The notes: a model not told the origin generated them from the sequence alone. A stretch of DNA of 64,000 nucleotides from Streptomyces sp. NBC_00259 (GCF_036181745.1 NZ_CP108080.1:1240001-1304000), one strand, 5' to 3'; shown: positions 1 to 13,183, numbered from the stretch's first letter. Translations and numbers: made by a program.

Positions 1-517
1 CCGTGGCGCGCTGGACCTCGGCGCCCTCCGGGTTGGAGGTCAGGGCCAGGACGAAGATCCCGCAGCCGTTGATCACGGCCTGGTCCAGCGCCGGGCGCAG
101 CGATCCGAAGCCGAGGTACGGCGAGACCGTGACCGCGTCCGAGAACAGCGGCGAGTCCTTGCGCAGGTACGCCTCGGCGTACGCGCCCATGGTCGAGCCG
201 ATGTCGCCGCGCTTGGCGTCCATCAGGACCAGGGCGCCGGCGGCCCTGGACTCCTCGACGGCCTTCTCCAGGACCGCGATGCCGCGCGAGCCGAAGCGCT
301 CGAAGAACGCGGACTGCGGCTTGAGGACGGCGACCCGGTCGGCGAGCGCCTCGACGACCGTACGGGTGAAGCGCTCCAGGCCGGTGATGTCGTCGTTCAG
401 CCCCCACGCGGTCAGCAGCGAGGCGTGCGGGTCGATCCCGACGCACAGCGGCCCGCGCGTGTCCATGGCGTGGCGCAGTCGGGCACCGAAGGGTGCCGAG
501 GTCTCCAGGGGGCTCAT
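1..517 (-). CDS. pyrF: Orotidine 5'-phosphate decarboxylase (partial, C-terminus outside window)
   Basis: Last step of UMP synthesis, decarboxylating OMP in the cytoplasm. The frame opens at an ATG (515-517) and runs off the left edge of the window, so about 172 residues are visible. They include the catalytic segment [12 protein letters not shown], with the Asp-Lys pair of the long actinobacterial-type OMP decarboxylases, and an upstream stretch that begins [10 protein letters not shown]. The start overlaps the pyrD stop (ATGA), so translation is probably coupled to pyrD. It is the most distal gene of the pyr operon seen here. The family assignment is secure; only the length is unknown. Confidence 0.93.
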   Translation of the reverse strand, partial: MSPLETSAPFGARLRHAMDTRGPLCVGIDPHASLLTAWGLNDDITGLERFTRTVVEALADRVAVLKPQSAFFERFGSRGIAVLEKAVEESRAAGALVLMDAKRGDIGSTMGAYAEAYLRKDSPLFSDAVTVSPYLGFGSLRPALDQAVINGCGIFVLALTSNPEGAEVQRAT

Positions 518-1626
518 GCGGTGGCTGCCTTTCGGGTCTCGGCGCCGACGGCCTCGGCGAGGGTGGCGTACGGGCTCGCGGCCAGGCGGGCGGCGAGGCC
601 CTTGTGGACGGCACGGGCGTAGAACGGGCCCTCGTAGATGAAGGCGCTGTAGCCCTGGACGAGCGTGGCGCCGGCGAGGATGCGCTGCCAGGCGTCCTCG
701 GCGTTCTCGATGCCGCCGACGCCGACGAGGGTGATACGGGTCCCCACGCGCGCGTACAGGCGGCGCAGCACCTCCAGGGAGCGCTCCTTGAGGGGGGCGC
801 CGGACAGCCCGCCGGTCTCCTTCACGAGCTCCTGGCCGGACGTCAGGCCGAGGCCGTCGCGGGCGATGGTGGTGTTGGTGGCGATGATCCCGTCCAGGCC
901 GAGTTCGACGGCCAGGTCGGCGACGGCGTCGACGTCCTCGTCGGCGAGATCCGGCGCGATCTTGACGAGCAGCGGGACGCGGCGTTCGGTGACGGTGCGG
1001 TCGGCCGCCTCGCGCACGGCACTGAGCAGCGGGCGCAGAGATTCGGTGGCCTGGAGGTTGCGCAGACCGGGCGTGTTCGGCGAGCTGACGTTGACCACGA
1101 GGTAGTCGGCGTACGGGGCGAGCCGCTCCGTCGAGATCACGTAGTCGCCGACGGCCTCCTCCTCCGGGACGACCTTGGTCTTGCCGATGTTGACGCCGAC
1201 GATCGTGCGGAAGATCTCGTGGCGGGTGGCGAGGCGGGCGGCGACCGCGGCGGAGCCCTCGTTGTTGAAGCCCATGCGGTTGATCAGCGCCCGGTCGGGA
1301 ACGAGGCGGAAGAGCCGCTTCCTGGGGTTGCCGGGCTGGGGCTGCGCCGTGACCGTACCGATCTCGATGTGGTCGAAGCCGAGCATCGACATGCCGTCGA
1401 TGGCGACGGCGTTCTTGTCGAAGCCGGCCGCGAGTCCGAACGGGCCGTGCATGCGCAGGCCGAGCGCCTCGGTGCGCAGTTCCTTGTGGCGGGGGGCGAG
1501 GGCGGCGGCGACGAACGTGCGCAGCACGGGGACGCGGACCGCGAGGCGGATCCAGCGGAAGGCGAGGTGGTGGGCCGCCTCCGGGTCCATCCGCTTGAAG
1601 ACCAGGTTGAAGAACAGCTTGTACAT
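514..1626 (-). CDS. pyrD: Dihydroorotate dehydrogenase (quinone), class 2
   Basis: Oxidises dihydroorotate to orotate with FMN and passes electrons to the quinone pool, probably at the inner face of the membrane. It has 370 residues, the usual class 2 length, with an N-terminal amphipathic segment ([10 protein letters not shown]) typical of the membrane-associating extension. Class 2 sequence marks are [21 protein letters not shown] and [11 protein letters not shown] (catalytic Ser region), and a C-terminal [14 protein letters not shown]-phosphate segment. The ATG at 1624-1626 follows the carB stop after a 55-bp gap. The 3' end overlaps the pyrF start. Confidence 0.96.
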   Translation of the reverse strand: MYKLFFNLVFKRMDPEAAHHLAFRWIRLAVRVPVLRTFVAAALAPRHKELRTEALGLRMHGPFGLAAGFDKNAVAIDGMSMLGFDHIEIGTVTAQPQPGNPRKRLFRLVPDRALINRMGFNNEGSAAVAARLATRHEIFRTIVGVNIGKTKVVPEEEAVGDYVISTERLAPYADYLVVNVSSPNTPGLRNLQATESLRPLLSAVREAADRTVTERRVPLLVKIAPDLADEDVDAVADLAVELGLDGIIATNTTIARDGLGLTSGQELVKETGGLSGAPLKERSLEVLRRLYARVGTRITLVGVGGIENAEDAWQRILAGATLVQGYSAFIYEGPFYARAVHKGLAARLAASPYATLAEAVGAETRKAATA

Positions 1627-1681
1627 GTCGGTGTCCTCATGAGGAGGGGGACACCGTTTCCGGTGTCCCCCTTGTGGGCTG

Positions 1682-4982
<3,301 letters not shown>

Positions 4983-4990
<8 letters not shown>

Positions 4991-6122
4991 GCTGGCCCTC
5001 CATCAGGGAAACGAAGCGGTCGAACAGGTACGCGGCGTCGTGCGGGCCCGCGGCCGCCTCGGGGTGGTACTGGACGCTGAAGGCCGGCTGGTCGAGCAGC
5101 TGGAGGCCCTCCACCACGTTGTCGTTGAGGCAGACGTGGGAGACCTCGGCGCGGCCGTAGGGGGTCTCGGAGACCTTGTCGAGCGGGGCGTCGACGGCGA
5201 AGCCGTGGTTGTGCGCGGTGACCTCGACCTTGCCGGTCGTACGGTCCTGCACGGGCTGGTTGATGCCGCGGTGGCCGTACTTGAGCTTGTACGTGCCGAA
5301 GCCCAGCGCCCGGCCGAGGATCTGGTTGCCGAAGCAGATGCCGAACAGCGGCGTCCTGCGCTCCAGGACGGCCTGCATGACGGAGACGGCGTGGTCCGCG
5401 GTGGCCGGGTCGCCCGGGCCGTTGGAGAAGAACACCCCGTCGGGGCCGACCGCGAAGACGTCCTCGGCGGTGGCGGTGGCGGGCAGGACGTGCACCTCGA
5501 TGCCGCGCTCGGCCATCCGGTGCGGGGTCATGCCCTTGATGCCGAGGTCGACGGCGGCGACGGTGAACTTCTTCTCGCCGATCGCGGGGACGACGTACGT
5601 CTCCTTGGTGGCGACCTCCGCGGACAGGTCCGCGCCCTTCATCTCGGGGGCCTGGCGCACCTCGGCGAGCATCGTGCCCTCGTCGGGCAGCGCGTTGCCG
5701 GAGAAGATGCCGACGCGCATGGCGCCGCGCTCCCGCAGATGACGGGTGAGGGCGCGGGTGTCGACGCCGCTGATGCCGACGACGCCCTGGCGGTCGAGCT
5801 CCTCGTCCAGGGAGCGCTGTGCGCGCCAGTTGGAGGGGATGCGGGCGGGGTCGCGGACGACGTAGCCGGACACCCAGATGCGCTGCGACTCGGAGTCCTC
5901 GTCGTTGACGCCGGTGTTGCCGACGTGCGGGGCGGTCATCACGACGACCTGGCGGTGGTACGACGGGTCGGTGAGGGTCTCCTGGTAGCCGGTCATGCCG
6001 GTGGAGAACACGGCCTCGCCGAAGGTCGCCCCCACGGCCCCGTAGGCGCGGCCGCGGAAGATACGGCCGTCCTCCAGGACGAGTACGGCGGGAACGCGGG
6101 TTCCCCTGGTGGAGGTCGTCAT
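4983..6122 (-). CDS. carA: Carbamoyl-phosphate synthase small chain (glutaminase)
   Basis: Class I glutamine amidotransferase subunit that supplies ammonia to CarB. It has 379 residues from the ATG at 6120-6122. A longer in-frame extension exists, but the ATG overlaps the upstream TGA (ATGA) and opens directly into the family's N-terminus ([16 protein letters not shown]). The nucleophile elbow [14 protein letters not shown] carries the catalytic Cys, and the downstream HNHGFAVD and [12 protein letters not shown] segments supply the catalytic His and Glu. It lies between the PH-like gene and carB in the pyr operon. Confidence 0.97.
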
Positions 6123-6697
6123 CGTGCGGCGCCTTCCGTGGTGTCGGTCGTGATCATGGAGTTGACGGCTTCGACCCAGGCGGCGTGCTCGGCCGCGTGG
6201 TCGGAGCGGAAGCCGGAGTCGAGCTGTGTGTCGCCGTGCGCCCAGGTGACGATCAGCAGTCCGCCCTCGGCGAGGACCTTGCCGGCGATGCCCTTGTCGA
6301 GGCGGGCCTCGCGCAGGGCCGCGGCCGGGATGAAGAAGTCGGCGGCACCGGGGCGTACGACGTCGATTCCGGCGTCGGTGAGGGTCAGCTCGGCGCGGCT
6401 GCGGTTGCCCAGGCCCCGGGCGACGATCCGGTCGAGCCACTGCCCGGCGGTCGTCGAGCCGTGGTAGCGGCCGCTGAGCCGCAGCTTCGCCTCACCCGCG
6501 TTCTCGGGCGCCACGGGCAGTTCGGGAAGACCCGACTGGAGCTCACCGCGCCACTTCCAGCCCTGGCGCATCAGCCAGTAGACGAGGGCGATGAAGAGCA
6601 GCAGCCCGGCGACCCAGCCGAGGCGCGCGGCCCAGTCGGTGACCTCCGCGGACTTCCGCTCGGCCGCTTCGGCCGCCTGAATGATGAGTGGTGTCAC
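6119..6697 (-). CDS. PH-like domain membrane protein embedded in the pyr operon
   Basis: This 192-residue protein is not a pyrimidine enzyme. One transmembrane helix lies at about residues 26-43 ([18 protein letters not shown]). A soluble domain from about 68 to 180 has the beta-rich look of bacterial PH-like domains ([19 protein letters not shown], then [15 protein letters not shown] and an LLIVTWAHG strand). It starts at GTG (6695-6697), overlapping the pyrC stop, and its own stop overlaps the carA start, so it is coupled on both sides. I believe the same small gene sits here in other Streptomyces; its function is unknown. A role in membrane placement of the pathway enzymes would be speculation. 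Confidence 0.85.
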   Translation of the reverse strand: MTPLIIQAAEAAERKSAEVTDWAARLGWVAGLLLFIALVYWLMRQGWKWRGELQSGLPELPVAPENAGEAKLRLSGRYHGSTTAGQWLDRIVARGLGNRSRAELTLTDAGIDVVRPGAADFFIPAAALREARLDKGIAGKVLAEGGLLIVTWAHGDTQLDSGFRSDHAAEHAAWVEAVNSMITTDTTEGAAR

Positions 6698-7980
6698 GCC
6701 AGCTTCCCGTCCATGAGCGTCGCCCGGCCCCGCAGGAAGGTGTGGGTGACGCGACCCGGCAGCTCGCGACCCTCGTAGGGCGTGTTGCGGCTGCGGGAGG
6801 CGAAGCCCGCGGGGTCCACGTTTCCACGGTATGCCGGATCGACCAGCGTGAGGTTGGCGGGCTCACCAGCCGAGACGGGCCGTCCGTGGCCTTCCGCGGC
6901 GCCGATGCGGGCCGGCGTGAACGACATCCGGTCGGCCACGCCTTCCCAGGTCAGCAGGCCGGTCTCGACCATCGTGTGCTGGACGACGGAAAGCGCGGTC
7001 TCCAGGCCGACCATGCCCATGGCCGCCGCGGCCCACTCGCAGTCCTTGTCCTCGTGCGGGTGCGGGGCGTGGTCGGTGGCGACGATGTCGATCGTGCCGT
7101 CGGCGAGGGCCTCGCGCAGCGCCATGACGTCGCGCTCGGTGCGCAGCGGCGGGTTGACCTTGTAGACCGGGTTGTACGTACGGACCAGCTCGTCGGTGAG
7201 GAGGAGGTGGTGCGGGGTGACCTCGGCGGTGACGTCGATGCCGCGGGACTTGGCCCAGCGGACGATCTCGACGGAACCGGCGGTGGAGAGGTGGCAGATG
7301 TGGACGCGGGAGCCGACGTGCTCGGCGAGGAGGACGTCGCGGGCGATGACCGACTCCTCGGCGACGGCCGGCCAGCCGCCGAGGCCCAGCTCGGCGGAGA
7401 CGACGCCCTCGTTCATCTGGGCGCCCTCGGTGAGGCGGGGCTCCTGCGCGTGCTGGGCGACGACGCCGCCGAAGGCCTTCACGTACTCCAGCGCGCGGCG
7501 CATGATCACGGCGTCGTCGACGCACTTGCCGTCGTCGGAGAAGACGGTGACGCCGGCGGCGGAGTCGTGCATGGCACCCAGCTCGGCGAGCTTCTTGCCC
7601 TCCAGGCCGACGGTGACGGCGCCGATGGGCTGGACGTCGCAGTAGCCGTGCTCCTTGCCGAGCCGCCACACCTGCTCGACGACGCCCGCGGTGTCCGCGA
7701 CGGGGAAGGTGTTGGCCATGGCGAACACGGCCGTGTAGCCGCCGCTCGCGGCCGCGCGGGTGCCGGTGAGGACGGTCTCGGAGTCCTCACGGCCCGGCTC
7801 GCGGAGGTGGGTGTGCAGATCGACCAGGCCGGGCAGCAGGATCCGGCCCTCGGCCTCGACCACCTGGGCGCCGTCGGCCTCCAGGCCCGCGCCGACCCGG
7901 GCGATGGTCTCGCCCTCGATCAGGACGTCCTGCGCCTCGCCGCCGAGCACCTTCGCGCCACGAATCAGGATCTTGCTCAT
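6694..7980 (-). CDS. pyrC: Dihydroorotase
   Basis: Cyclises carbamoyl aspartate to dihydroorotate. It has 428 residues, as expected for class I amidohydrolase-type dihydroorotases. The metal-binding HTH of DLHTHLREPG is at residues 56-58, followed by GGYTAVFAMANT and a later DHAPHPHEDKD segment carrying the conserved Asp. The ATG at 7978-7980 lies only 2 bp after the pyrB stop and gives the normal N-terminus (MSKILIRGAKVLGG). The 3' end overlaps the PH-like gene. Confidence 0.96.
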   Translation of the reverse strand: MSKILIRGAKVLGGEAQDVLIEGETIARVGAGLEADGAQVVEAEGRILLPGLVDLHTHLREPGREDSETVLTGTRAAASGGYTAVFAMANTFPVADTAGVVEQVWRLGKEHGYCDVQPIGAVTVGLEGKKLAELGAMHDSAAGVTVFSDDGKCVDDAVIMRRALEYVKAFGGVVAQHAQEPRLTEGAQMNEGVVSAELGLGGWPAVAEESVIARDVLLAEHVGSRVHICHLSTAGSVEIVRWAKSRGIDVTAEVTPHHLLLTDELVRTYNPVYKVNPPLRTERDVMALREALADGTIDIVATDHAPHPHEDKDCEWAAAAMGMVGLETALSVVQHTMVETGLLTWEGVADRMSFTPARIGAAEGHGRPVSAGEPANLTLVDPAYRGNVDPAGFASRSRNTPYEGRELPGRVTHTFLRGRATLMDGKLA

Positions 7981-7982
7981 CG

Positions 7983-8969
7983 TTACTTGCTCTCCTCGGT
8001 ACGGGCGTGGGTGGCGGCAGCGGCGGGTTCGGCTCCGCCGAGCAGCAGGTACAGGACGGCCATGCGGATCGACACACCGTTGGCGACCTGCTCGACGGCG
8101 GTGCAGCGGTCGGAGTCGGCGACCTCGGCGGTGATCTCCATGCCTCGGTTCATCGGGCCGGGGTGCATCACGACCGCGTGCTCGGGCATCCGGGCCATCC
8201 GGTCGCCGTCCAGGCCGTAGCGGCGCGAGTACTCGCGCTCGGTGGGGAAGAAGGCGGCGTTCATCCGCTCGCGCTGCACACGCAGCATCATCACGGCGTC
8301 GGACTTCGGCAGCACGTCGTCGAGGTCGTAACCGACCTCGCACGGCCAGGCCCCGACGCCGACCGGCACCAGGGTGGGCGGGGCGACGAGCGTGACATGG
8401 GCACCGAGCGTGGTCAGCAGATGGACGTTGGAGCGGGCGACGCGGCTGTGCAGGATGTCGCCGACGATCGTGATGCGGCGGCCGTCCAGGTCACGTCCCA
8501 GGCCCTCGTCCCTGCCGACGAGGCGGCGCCGCAGGGTGAAGGCGTCCAGCAGCGCCTGGGTGGGGTGCTCGTGGGTGCCGTCGCCGGCGTTGACGACGGC
8601 TCCGTCGATCCAGCCGGAGTTGGCGAGGCGGTAGGGGGCGCCGGAGGCGTGGTGGCGGATGACGACGGCGTCGGCGCCCATCGCCTCCAGGGTCAGCGCG
8701 GTGTCCTTCAGAGACTCGCCCTTGGAGACCGAGGAGCCCTTGGCGGAGAAGTTGATGACGTCGGCGGAGAGCCGCTTGGCGGCCGCCTCGAAGGAGATCC
8801 GGGTCCGGGTCGAGTCCTCGAAGAAGAGGTTGACGACGGTACGGCCGCGCAGGGTGGGCAGCTTCTTGATCGGCCGGTCGGCGACCCGGGCCATCTCCTC
8901 GGCGGTGTCGAGGATGAGAACGGCGTCGTCGCGGGTGAGGTCGGCGGCCGAGATGAGGTGACGCTTCAT
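7983..8969 (-). CDS. pyrB: Aspartate carbamoyltransferase catalytic chain
   Basis: Condenses carbamoyl phosphate with aspartate. It has 328 residues from the ATG at 8967-8969 ([15 protein letters not shown]), close to the length I recall for the S. coelicolor enzyme. The carbamoyl-phosphate motif STRTR is at residues 53-57, and [13 protein letters not shown] and HPGPMNRG are also present. Upstream in-frame Met and Val codons exist but would add a non-family extension. No pyrI regulatory chain is nearby, and the gene follows pyrR after 85 bp. Confidence 0.96.
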   Translation of the reverse strand: MKRHLISAADLTRDDAVLILDTAEEMARVADRPIKKLPTLRGRTVVNLFFEDSTRTRISFEAAAKRLSADVINFSAKGSSVSKGESLKDTALTLEAMGADAVVIRHHASGAPYRLANSGWIDGAVVNAGDGTHEHPTQALLDAFTLRRRLVGRDEGLGRDLDGRRITIVGDILHSRVARSNVHLLTTLGAHVTLVAPPTLVPVGVGAWPCEVGYDLDDVLPKSDAVMMLRVQRERMNAAFFPTEREYSRRYGLDGDRMARMPEHAVVMHPGPMNRGMEITAEVADSDRCTAVEQVANGVSIRMAVLYLLLGGAEPAAAATHARTEESK

Positions 8970-9054
8970 CTGGGTGTGCTCCGGGGTGTGGAGGTGTGCG
9001 GGCATGCCGGCGCGCAGGCGGGCCCGTAGGGCGGGATGGGGCCGTACGGGAGTG

Positions 9055-9666
<612 letters not shown>

Positions 9667-9695
9667 CCTTAAAGGACGTCGGATTTGCGCCGTCA

Positions 9696-9701
9696 ACAGT
9701 A
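9696..9701 (-). promoter_or_regulatory. Candidate -10 element for the pyr operon
   Basis: TACTGT on the minus strand fits the TANNNT rule and would place the transcript start near 9689, upstream of the PyrR hairpin as needed. The -35 region is poor. A TTGACG (complement of 9691-9696) with TAAGGT (9666-9671) is an alternative pair, but its 19-bp spacer would start transcription inside the hairpin. Confidence 0.3.
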
Positions 9702-9760
9702 CCAGGGCCGGGAGGCGCCGCTGGTCATCCCCCTCGGGAGGGTCGTACGGACCATTCGGC

Positions 9761-9790
9761 TTGACGCAGCCAAGTAACGCTGCGTAACCT
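9761..9790 (+). promoter_or_regulatory. bldD promoter
   Basis: TTGACG at 9761-9766 and TAACCT at 9785-9790 are separated by 18 bp and give a predicted start near 9797, about 62 nt before the bldD ATG. This is a good housekeeping-sigma match. The BldD box at 9790-9802 overlaps the end of the -10 and the start site. Confidence 0.7.
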
Positions 9791-9802
9791 CACAGTGAGT
9801 GA
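9790..9802 (+). promoter_or_regulatory. BldD box (autoregulatory operator)
   Basis: TCACAGTGAGTGA matches the published BldD-box pattern TnACnC(A/T)GnGTnA at 8 of the 9 defined positions. It lies across the bldD transcription start, where binding would block RNA polymerase. This agrees with the known negative autoregulation of bldD in S. coelicolor. Confidence 0.7.
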
Positions 9803-9858
9803 CCAGCCGCGCGGCGGAGCCGCACGTTGATACAGCGATACAGCGTCCGGGGAGCTAT

Positions 9859-10359
9859 ATGTCCAGCGAATACGCAAAACAGCTCGGGGCCAAGCTCCGC
9901 GCCATCCGTACCCAGCAGGGGCTCTCGCTCCACGGGGTGGAGGAGAAGTCCCAGGGCCGCTGGAAGGCCGTCGTCGTCGGGTCGTACGAGCGCGGTGACC
10001 GCGCGGTGACCGTGCAGCGTCTCGCCGAGCTTGCGGACTTCTACGGAGTGCCGGTGCAGGAGCTTCTTCCGGGCACCACGCCCGGCGGCGCCGCCGAGCC
10101 GCCGCCGAAGCTCGTTCTGGACCTGGAGCGTCTCGCCCATGTCCCCGCCGAGAAGGCCGGCCCGCTGCAGCGTTACGCGGCGACGATCCAGAGCCAGCGC
10201 GGTGACTACAACGGCAAGGTGCTCTCGATCCGCCAGGACGACCTGCGCACGCTCGCCGTCATCTACGACCAGTCGCCCTCGGTGCTGACCGAGCAGCTGA
10301 TCAGCTGGGGTGTGCTGGATGCGGATGCGCGGCGCGCTGTCGCACACGAAGAAGGCTGA
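9859..10359 (+). CDS. bldD: Developmental master repressor BldD (c-di-GMP-responsive)
   Basis: Represses sporulation genes during vegetative growth; tetrameric c-di-GMP drives dimerisation of its C-terminal domain and DNA binding. It has 166 residues, with an Xre-type helix-turn-helix at about 8-66 (KLRAIRTQQGLSLHGVEEKS through SYERGDR). The C-terminal domain holds the c-di-GMP signature RGD-X8-RQDD at 114-116 and 125-128, exactly as in the characterised protein. The ATG (9859-9861) follows GGGGAG; an upstream in-frame extension has no family support. The gene is divergent from pyrR and convergent with nusB across a strong terminator. Confidence 0.97.
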   Translation: MSSEYAKQLGAKLRAIRTQQGLSLHGVEEKSQGRWKAVVVGSYERGDRAVTVQRLAELADFYGVPVQELLPGTTPGGAAEPPPKLVLDLERLAHVPAEKAGPLQRYAATIQSQRGDYNGKVLSIRQDDLRTLAVIYDQSPSVLTEQLISWGVLDADARRAVAHEEG

Positions 10360-10570
10360 CGCCACACCTGCAGAAACGTGCCGCCGGGCCGGGGGGAGCA
10401 GTGCTTCCTGCCGGCCCGTCGTGCGTTTCGGGGCAACGCCGCGGCGCGGCGCTGCCGTCCTCGTGGCCTTGCCCGGGGCGACGCCCTGCGCCGCGCCCCG
10501 CGCGGTGTTCATGCCGGGCGCCGGTGCCGCGCGAGGGCACGCACTGCCCCGGACAGGGCCGGGAAACGGC

Positions 10571-10605
10571 CGAAGGCCCGCAGCACACAGTGCTGCGGGC
10601 CTTCG
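10571..10605. terminator. Bidirectional terminator between bldD and nusB
   Basis: A perfect 16-bp stem (10571-10586 with 10590-10605) closes on a 3-nt loop, ACA. It sits between two convergent genes and has no T-tract, as is common for Streptomyces terminators. The sequence from 10360 to 10570 shows nothing else I can name. Confidence 0.8.
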
Positions 10606-10626
10606 TGGCTCGGCTCGGCCTGAGGC

Positions 10627-11058
10627 CTACGCGCCGCGGCGGAGGCTCGGCTTCAGGTCCTTGAAGCGGCCCAGCAGGCCGTTCACGAAGGACGGCGAGT
10701 CGTCCGTGGAGAACTCCTTGGCGAGCTGCACCGCCTCGTCGATCACCACCGCGTCGGGGGTCTCGTCCACCCACACCAGCTCGTACGCACCGAGCCGCAG
10801 GATGTTGCGGTCGACGACGGGCATCCGGTCGAGCGTCCAGCCGACCGCGTAGGTGGCGATGAGCTCGTCGATGCGGCGCGCGTGCTCCGCGTACCCCTCG
10901 ACCAGCTCCATCGTGTACTCGTTGACCGGCGGCTGACGGTCGTCGGACCGCGAGTGCCGGATCCAGTCCGCGAGGACTTCCTGCACGGAAGCCCCGCGCT
11001 GGTCGGCCTCGAAGAGGATCTGGAAGGCACGCTTGCGGGCCTTGTTGCGGGCAGCCAC
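10627..11058 (-). CDS. nusB: Transcription antitermination protein NusB
   Basis: Binds boxA with S10 (NusE) in rRNA antitermination complexes. It has 143 residues and is all-helical, with the typical N-terminus ARNKARKRAFQILFEADQRG and the core segment LRLGAYELVWVDETPDAVVIDEAVQLAKEFS. The start is GTG (11056-11058), 2 bp after the efp stop, so efp and nusB form one transcript. Genes of the pepQ-efp-nusB order are conserved in actinobacteria. Confidence 0.95.
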   Translation of the reverse strand: MAARNKARKRAFQILFEADQRGASVQEVLADWIRHSRSDDRQPPVNEYTMELVEGYAEHARRIDELIATYAVGWTLDRMPVVDRNILRLGAYELVWVDETPDAVVIDEAVQLAKEFSTDDSPSFVNGLLGRFKDLKPSLRRGA

Positions 11059-11060
11059 GG

Positions 11061-11627
11061 TTAGCTGTTCACCCGGCCGAGGTAGTCGCCGGAACGGGTG
11101 TCGACCTTGATCTTCTCACCGGTGGTGATGAAGAGCGGGACCTGGATGGTGTAACCGGTCTCCAGGGTCGCGGGCTTGGTGCCACCGGTGGAGCGGTCGC
11201 CCTGGACACCCGGCTCGGTCTCCTGGATGACCAGCTCGACGGCGGCCGGGAGCTCGACGTAGAGCACCTCGCCCTCGTGGGTGGCGACGGTGGCGGTGAA
11301 GCCCTCGATGAGGAAGTTCGCGGCGTCGCCGACAGCGGCGCGCGACACATGCAGCTGGTCGTACGTCTGCATGTCCATGAAGACGAAGTACTCGCCGTCC
11401 ATGTACGAGAACTGCATGTCGCGGCGGTCGACGGTGGCCGTCTCGACCTTCACACCGGCGTTGAACGTCTTGTCGACGATCTTGCCGGACAGCACGTTCT
11501 TGAGCTTGGTGCGCACGAAGGCCGGGCCCTTGCCGGGCTTGACGTGCTGGAACTCGACGACGGACCACAGCTGGTCGTTGTCGAGCTTGAGCACCATGCC
11601 GTTCTTGAGGTCGTTCGTGGAAGCCAC
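11061..11627 (-). CDS. efp: Translation elongation factor P (PGKGP type)
   Basis: Relieves ribosome stalling at polyproline stretches. It has 188 residues, a normal three-domain length. The P-site loop reads KPGKGP at residues 30-35, the PGKGP subfamily that is reported to work without lysine modification in Corynebacterium. No modification gene (epmA, ymfI, earP) is visible in the window. The start is GTG (11625-11627; [10 protein letters not shown]). Several proteins encoded here, such as the 423-aa protein and the P-loop protein, carry proline runs that could depend on EF-P. Confidence 0.96.
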   Translation of the reverse strand: MASTNDLKNGMVLKLDNDQLWSVVEFQHVKPGKGPAFVRTKLKNVLSGKIVDKTFNAGVKVETATVDRRDMQFSYMDGEYFVFMDMQTYDQLHVSRAAVGDAANFLIEGFTATVATHEGEVLYVELPAAVELVIQETEPGVQGDRSTGGTKPATLETGYTIQVPLFITTGEKIKVDTRSGDYLGRVNS

Positions 11628-11698
11628 GGTTGCGGAATCTCCTGGACTGACGCTGGTGGACGACCGAGGAGAAGCGAAGGTACGCGCTGCGAGCTCGG

Positions 11699-12814
11699 CT
11701 AGAGCGCGAGCAGCTCCTTGGTCGTGATGGTGAGTAGCTCGGGTCCGCCGTCCGCCTCCTGGCGCACGACGAGCGTGTCATCGATCCGGACTCCGCCCCG
11801 GCCCGGGAGGTGAACCCCCGGTTCGACGGTGACCGGCACACAAGCGTCCAGTTTACCCATGGCCGCAGGTGCCAGCTGCGGGTCCTCGTCGATTTCCAGT
11901 CCTACACCGTGGCCGGTCGAGGGCGCGAGCCCTTCGCCGTAGCCCGCCGCGTCCAGTACGTGGCGTGCCGCGCGGTCGACGTCCCGGTACCCGGCACCGG
12001 GCACGAGGGCCTCGCGGCCGGCCCGCTGAGCGGCGAAGACGAGTTCGTACAGCTCGATCTGCCAGTCCGCGGGAGTGGTGCCGATGACGAAGGTACGGCC
12101 GATCTCGCAGCGGTAGCCGCGGTAGTTGGCGCCGAGGCAGACGGACAGGAAATCGCCCTCCTCGACGCGCCGGTCGGACGGGCGGTGGCCGCCGCGGCCG
12201 GCGTGGGGGCCGGTGGCGACGGAGGTGGGGAACGCGGGGCCGTCGGCGCCGTGGTCGACGAGGCGGCGCTCCAGCTCGAGCGCGAGGTGCCGCTCGGTGC
12301 GGCCGACGAGGATGGACTCCAGCAGCTCGCCGAGGGCCTGGTCGGTGATCTCGGCCGCGATGCGCAGGCACGCGATCTCGTCCTCGTCCTTCACCATCCG
12401 CTGCTGCTCGACGGCGCCGCCGAGGTCGGCCAGGCGCAGATGCGGGGTGACGGTGGCGAGGGCGCGGTGGCGGGCGACGGTGAGGTGGTTCTCCTCCACG
12501 GCCAGGGAGTCCGCGCCGTCGGTGTCGGCGGACCGCGCGGCGGCGACGGCCGGGTCTCCTCCGTCGGTGGGCAGGACGATCTGCCGCAGCTGCTCGTCCA
12601 TGCGTCCCTCGACGGGGTCGCCGGTGGGCGCGCTGGGACACAGCAGGACGTCGTCGGTGTCGCCTGCGGGTCCCAGCAGCAGCACGGCGCCGGGTGGGGC
12701 GCCGCCTGCGAGATAGCGGACGTTGGCGGGCCGGGAGATCAGCGCCGCTGCGCTGCCGGCCGCGACACAGCGGTCGCGCAGCCGGGCGCGGCGGGCAGCG
12801 AACACCTCGGACAT
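11699..12814 (-). CDS. M24-family peptidase homologue with altered metal ligands
   Basis: Aligned by motif to Xaa-Pro peptidases (pepQ/pepP), 371 residues, with an N-terminal creatinase-like domain (1-135) and a pita-bread catalytic domain after it. The M24 metal set is normally Asp, Asp, His, Glu, Glu. Here the first Asp position reads Cys226 ([10 protein letters not shown]), the second Glu237 (CEIGRT), then His302 (STGHGVGLE), Glu331 (VTVEPGVH) and Asp345 in place of Glu (GVRIDDT). Catalysis may therefore be lost or use another metal geometry. The ATG at 12812-12814 heads the pepQ-efp-nusB group. Annotation as an active Xaa-Pro peptidase is uncertain; the fold is secure. Confidence 0.85.
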   Translation of the reverse strand: MSEVFAARRARLRDRCVAAGSAAALISRPANVRYLAGGAPPGAVLLLGPAGDTDDVLLCPSAPTGDPVEGRMDEQLRQIVLPTDGGDPAVAAARSADTDGADSLAVEENHLTVARHRALATVTPHLRLADLGGAVEQQRMVKDEDEIACLRIAAEITDQALGELLESILVGRTERHLALELERRLVDHGADGPAFPTSVATGPHAGRGGHRPSDRRVEEGDFLSVCLGANYRGYRCEIGRTFVIGTTPADWQIELYELVFAAQRAGREALVPGAGYRDVDRAARHVLDAAGYGEGLAPSTGHGVGLEIDEDPQLAPAAMGKLDACVPVTVEPGVHLPGRGGVRIDDTLVVRQEADGGPELLTITTKELLAL

Positions 12815-12968
12815 GTCACGAGCCTAAGAGCGCGGAGCCGATCCGGCCGTCCGAGCGCGTCCGAGCGGGGTGCGCGCCCCTCTGCCCGGGGGCGTCGCCG
12901 CCACCGCCGTGCGGGCGCGCCGGGTGGAGGCGTACCGGGTGACGCGGGGCCCGGCGACCCTGGTCCAC

Positions 12969-13042
12969 GATCTGTCTGGGGACAGCCAGCGGCCGGACTC
13001 GCGGGCGACCGGGTGGCCCGGAGTGCCGGTCCTCGGCTGCCC
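12969..13042 (+). repeat. Direct repeat A, copy 1 (74 bp)
   Basis: Pairs without gaps to 13110-13183 (offset 141 bp) with about 8 differences in 74, mostly T or A in this copy against C or G in the other. The identical core is CGGCCGGACTCGCGGGCGAC and the shared tail is GCCGGTCCTCGGCTGCCC. It resembles a decayed tandem duplication. Confidence 0.8.
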
Positions 13043-13109
13043 AGCCGGGCGGCGCGGCCGGCGCGACCGGTGGCCCTGGGCGGAACGGTGTCCGTCCTGG
13101 CTGTTCCCC

Positions 13110-13183
13110 GATCTGCCCGGGGACGGCCCGCGGCCGGACTCGCGGGCGACCGGCCGCCCCGGAGCGCCGGTCCTCGGCTGCCC
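13110..13183 (+). repeat. Direct repeat A, copy 2 (74 bp)
   Basis: Partner of 12969-13042, of the same length and about 89 percent identical by eye. This copy is the more GC-rich of the two. Confidence 0.8.
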
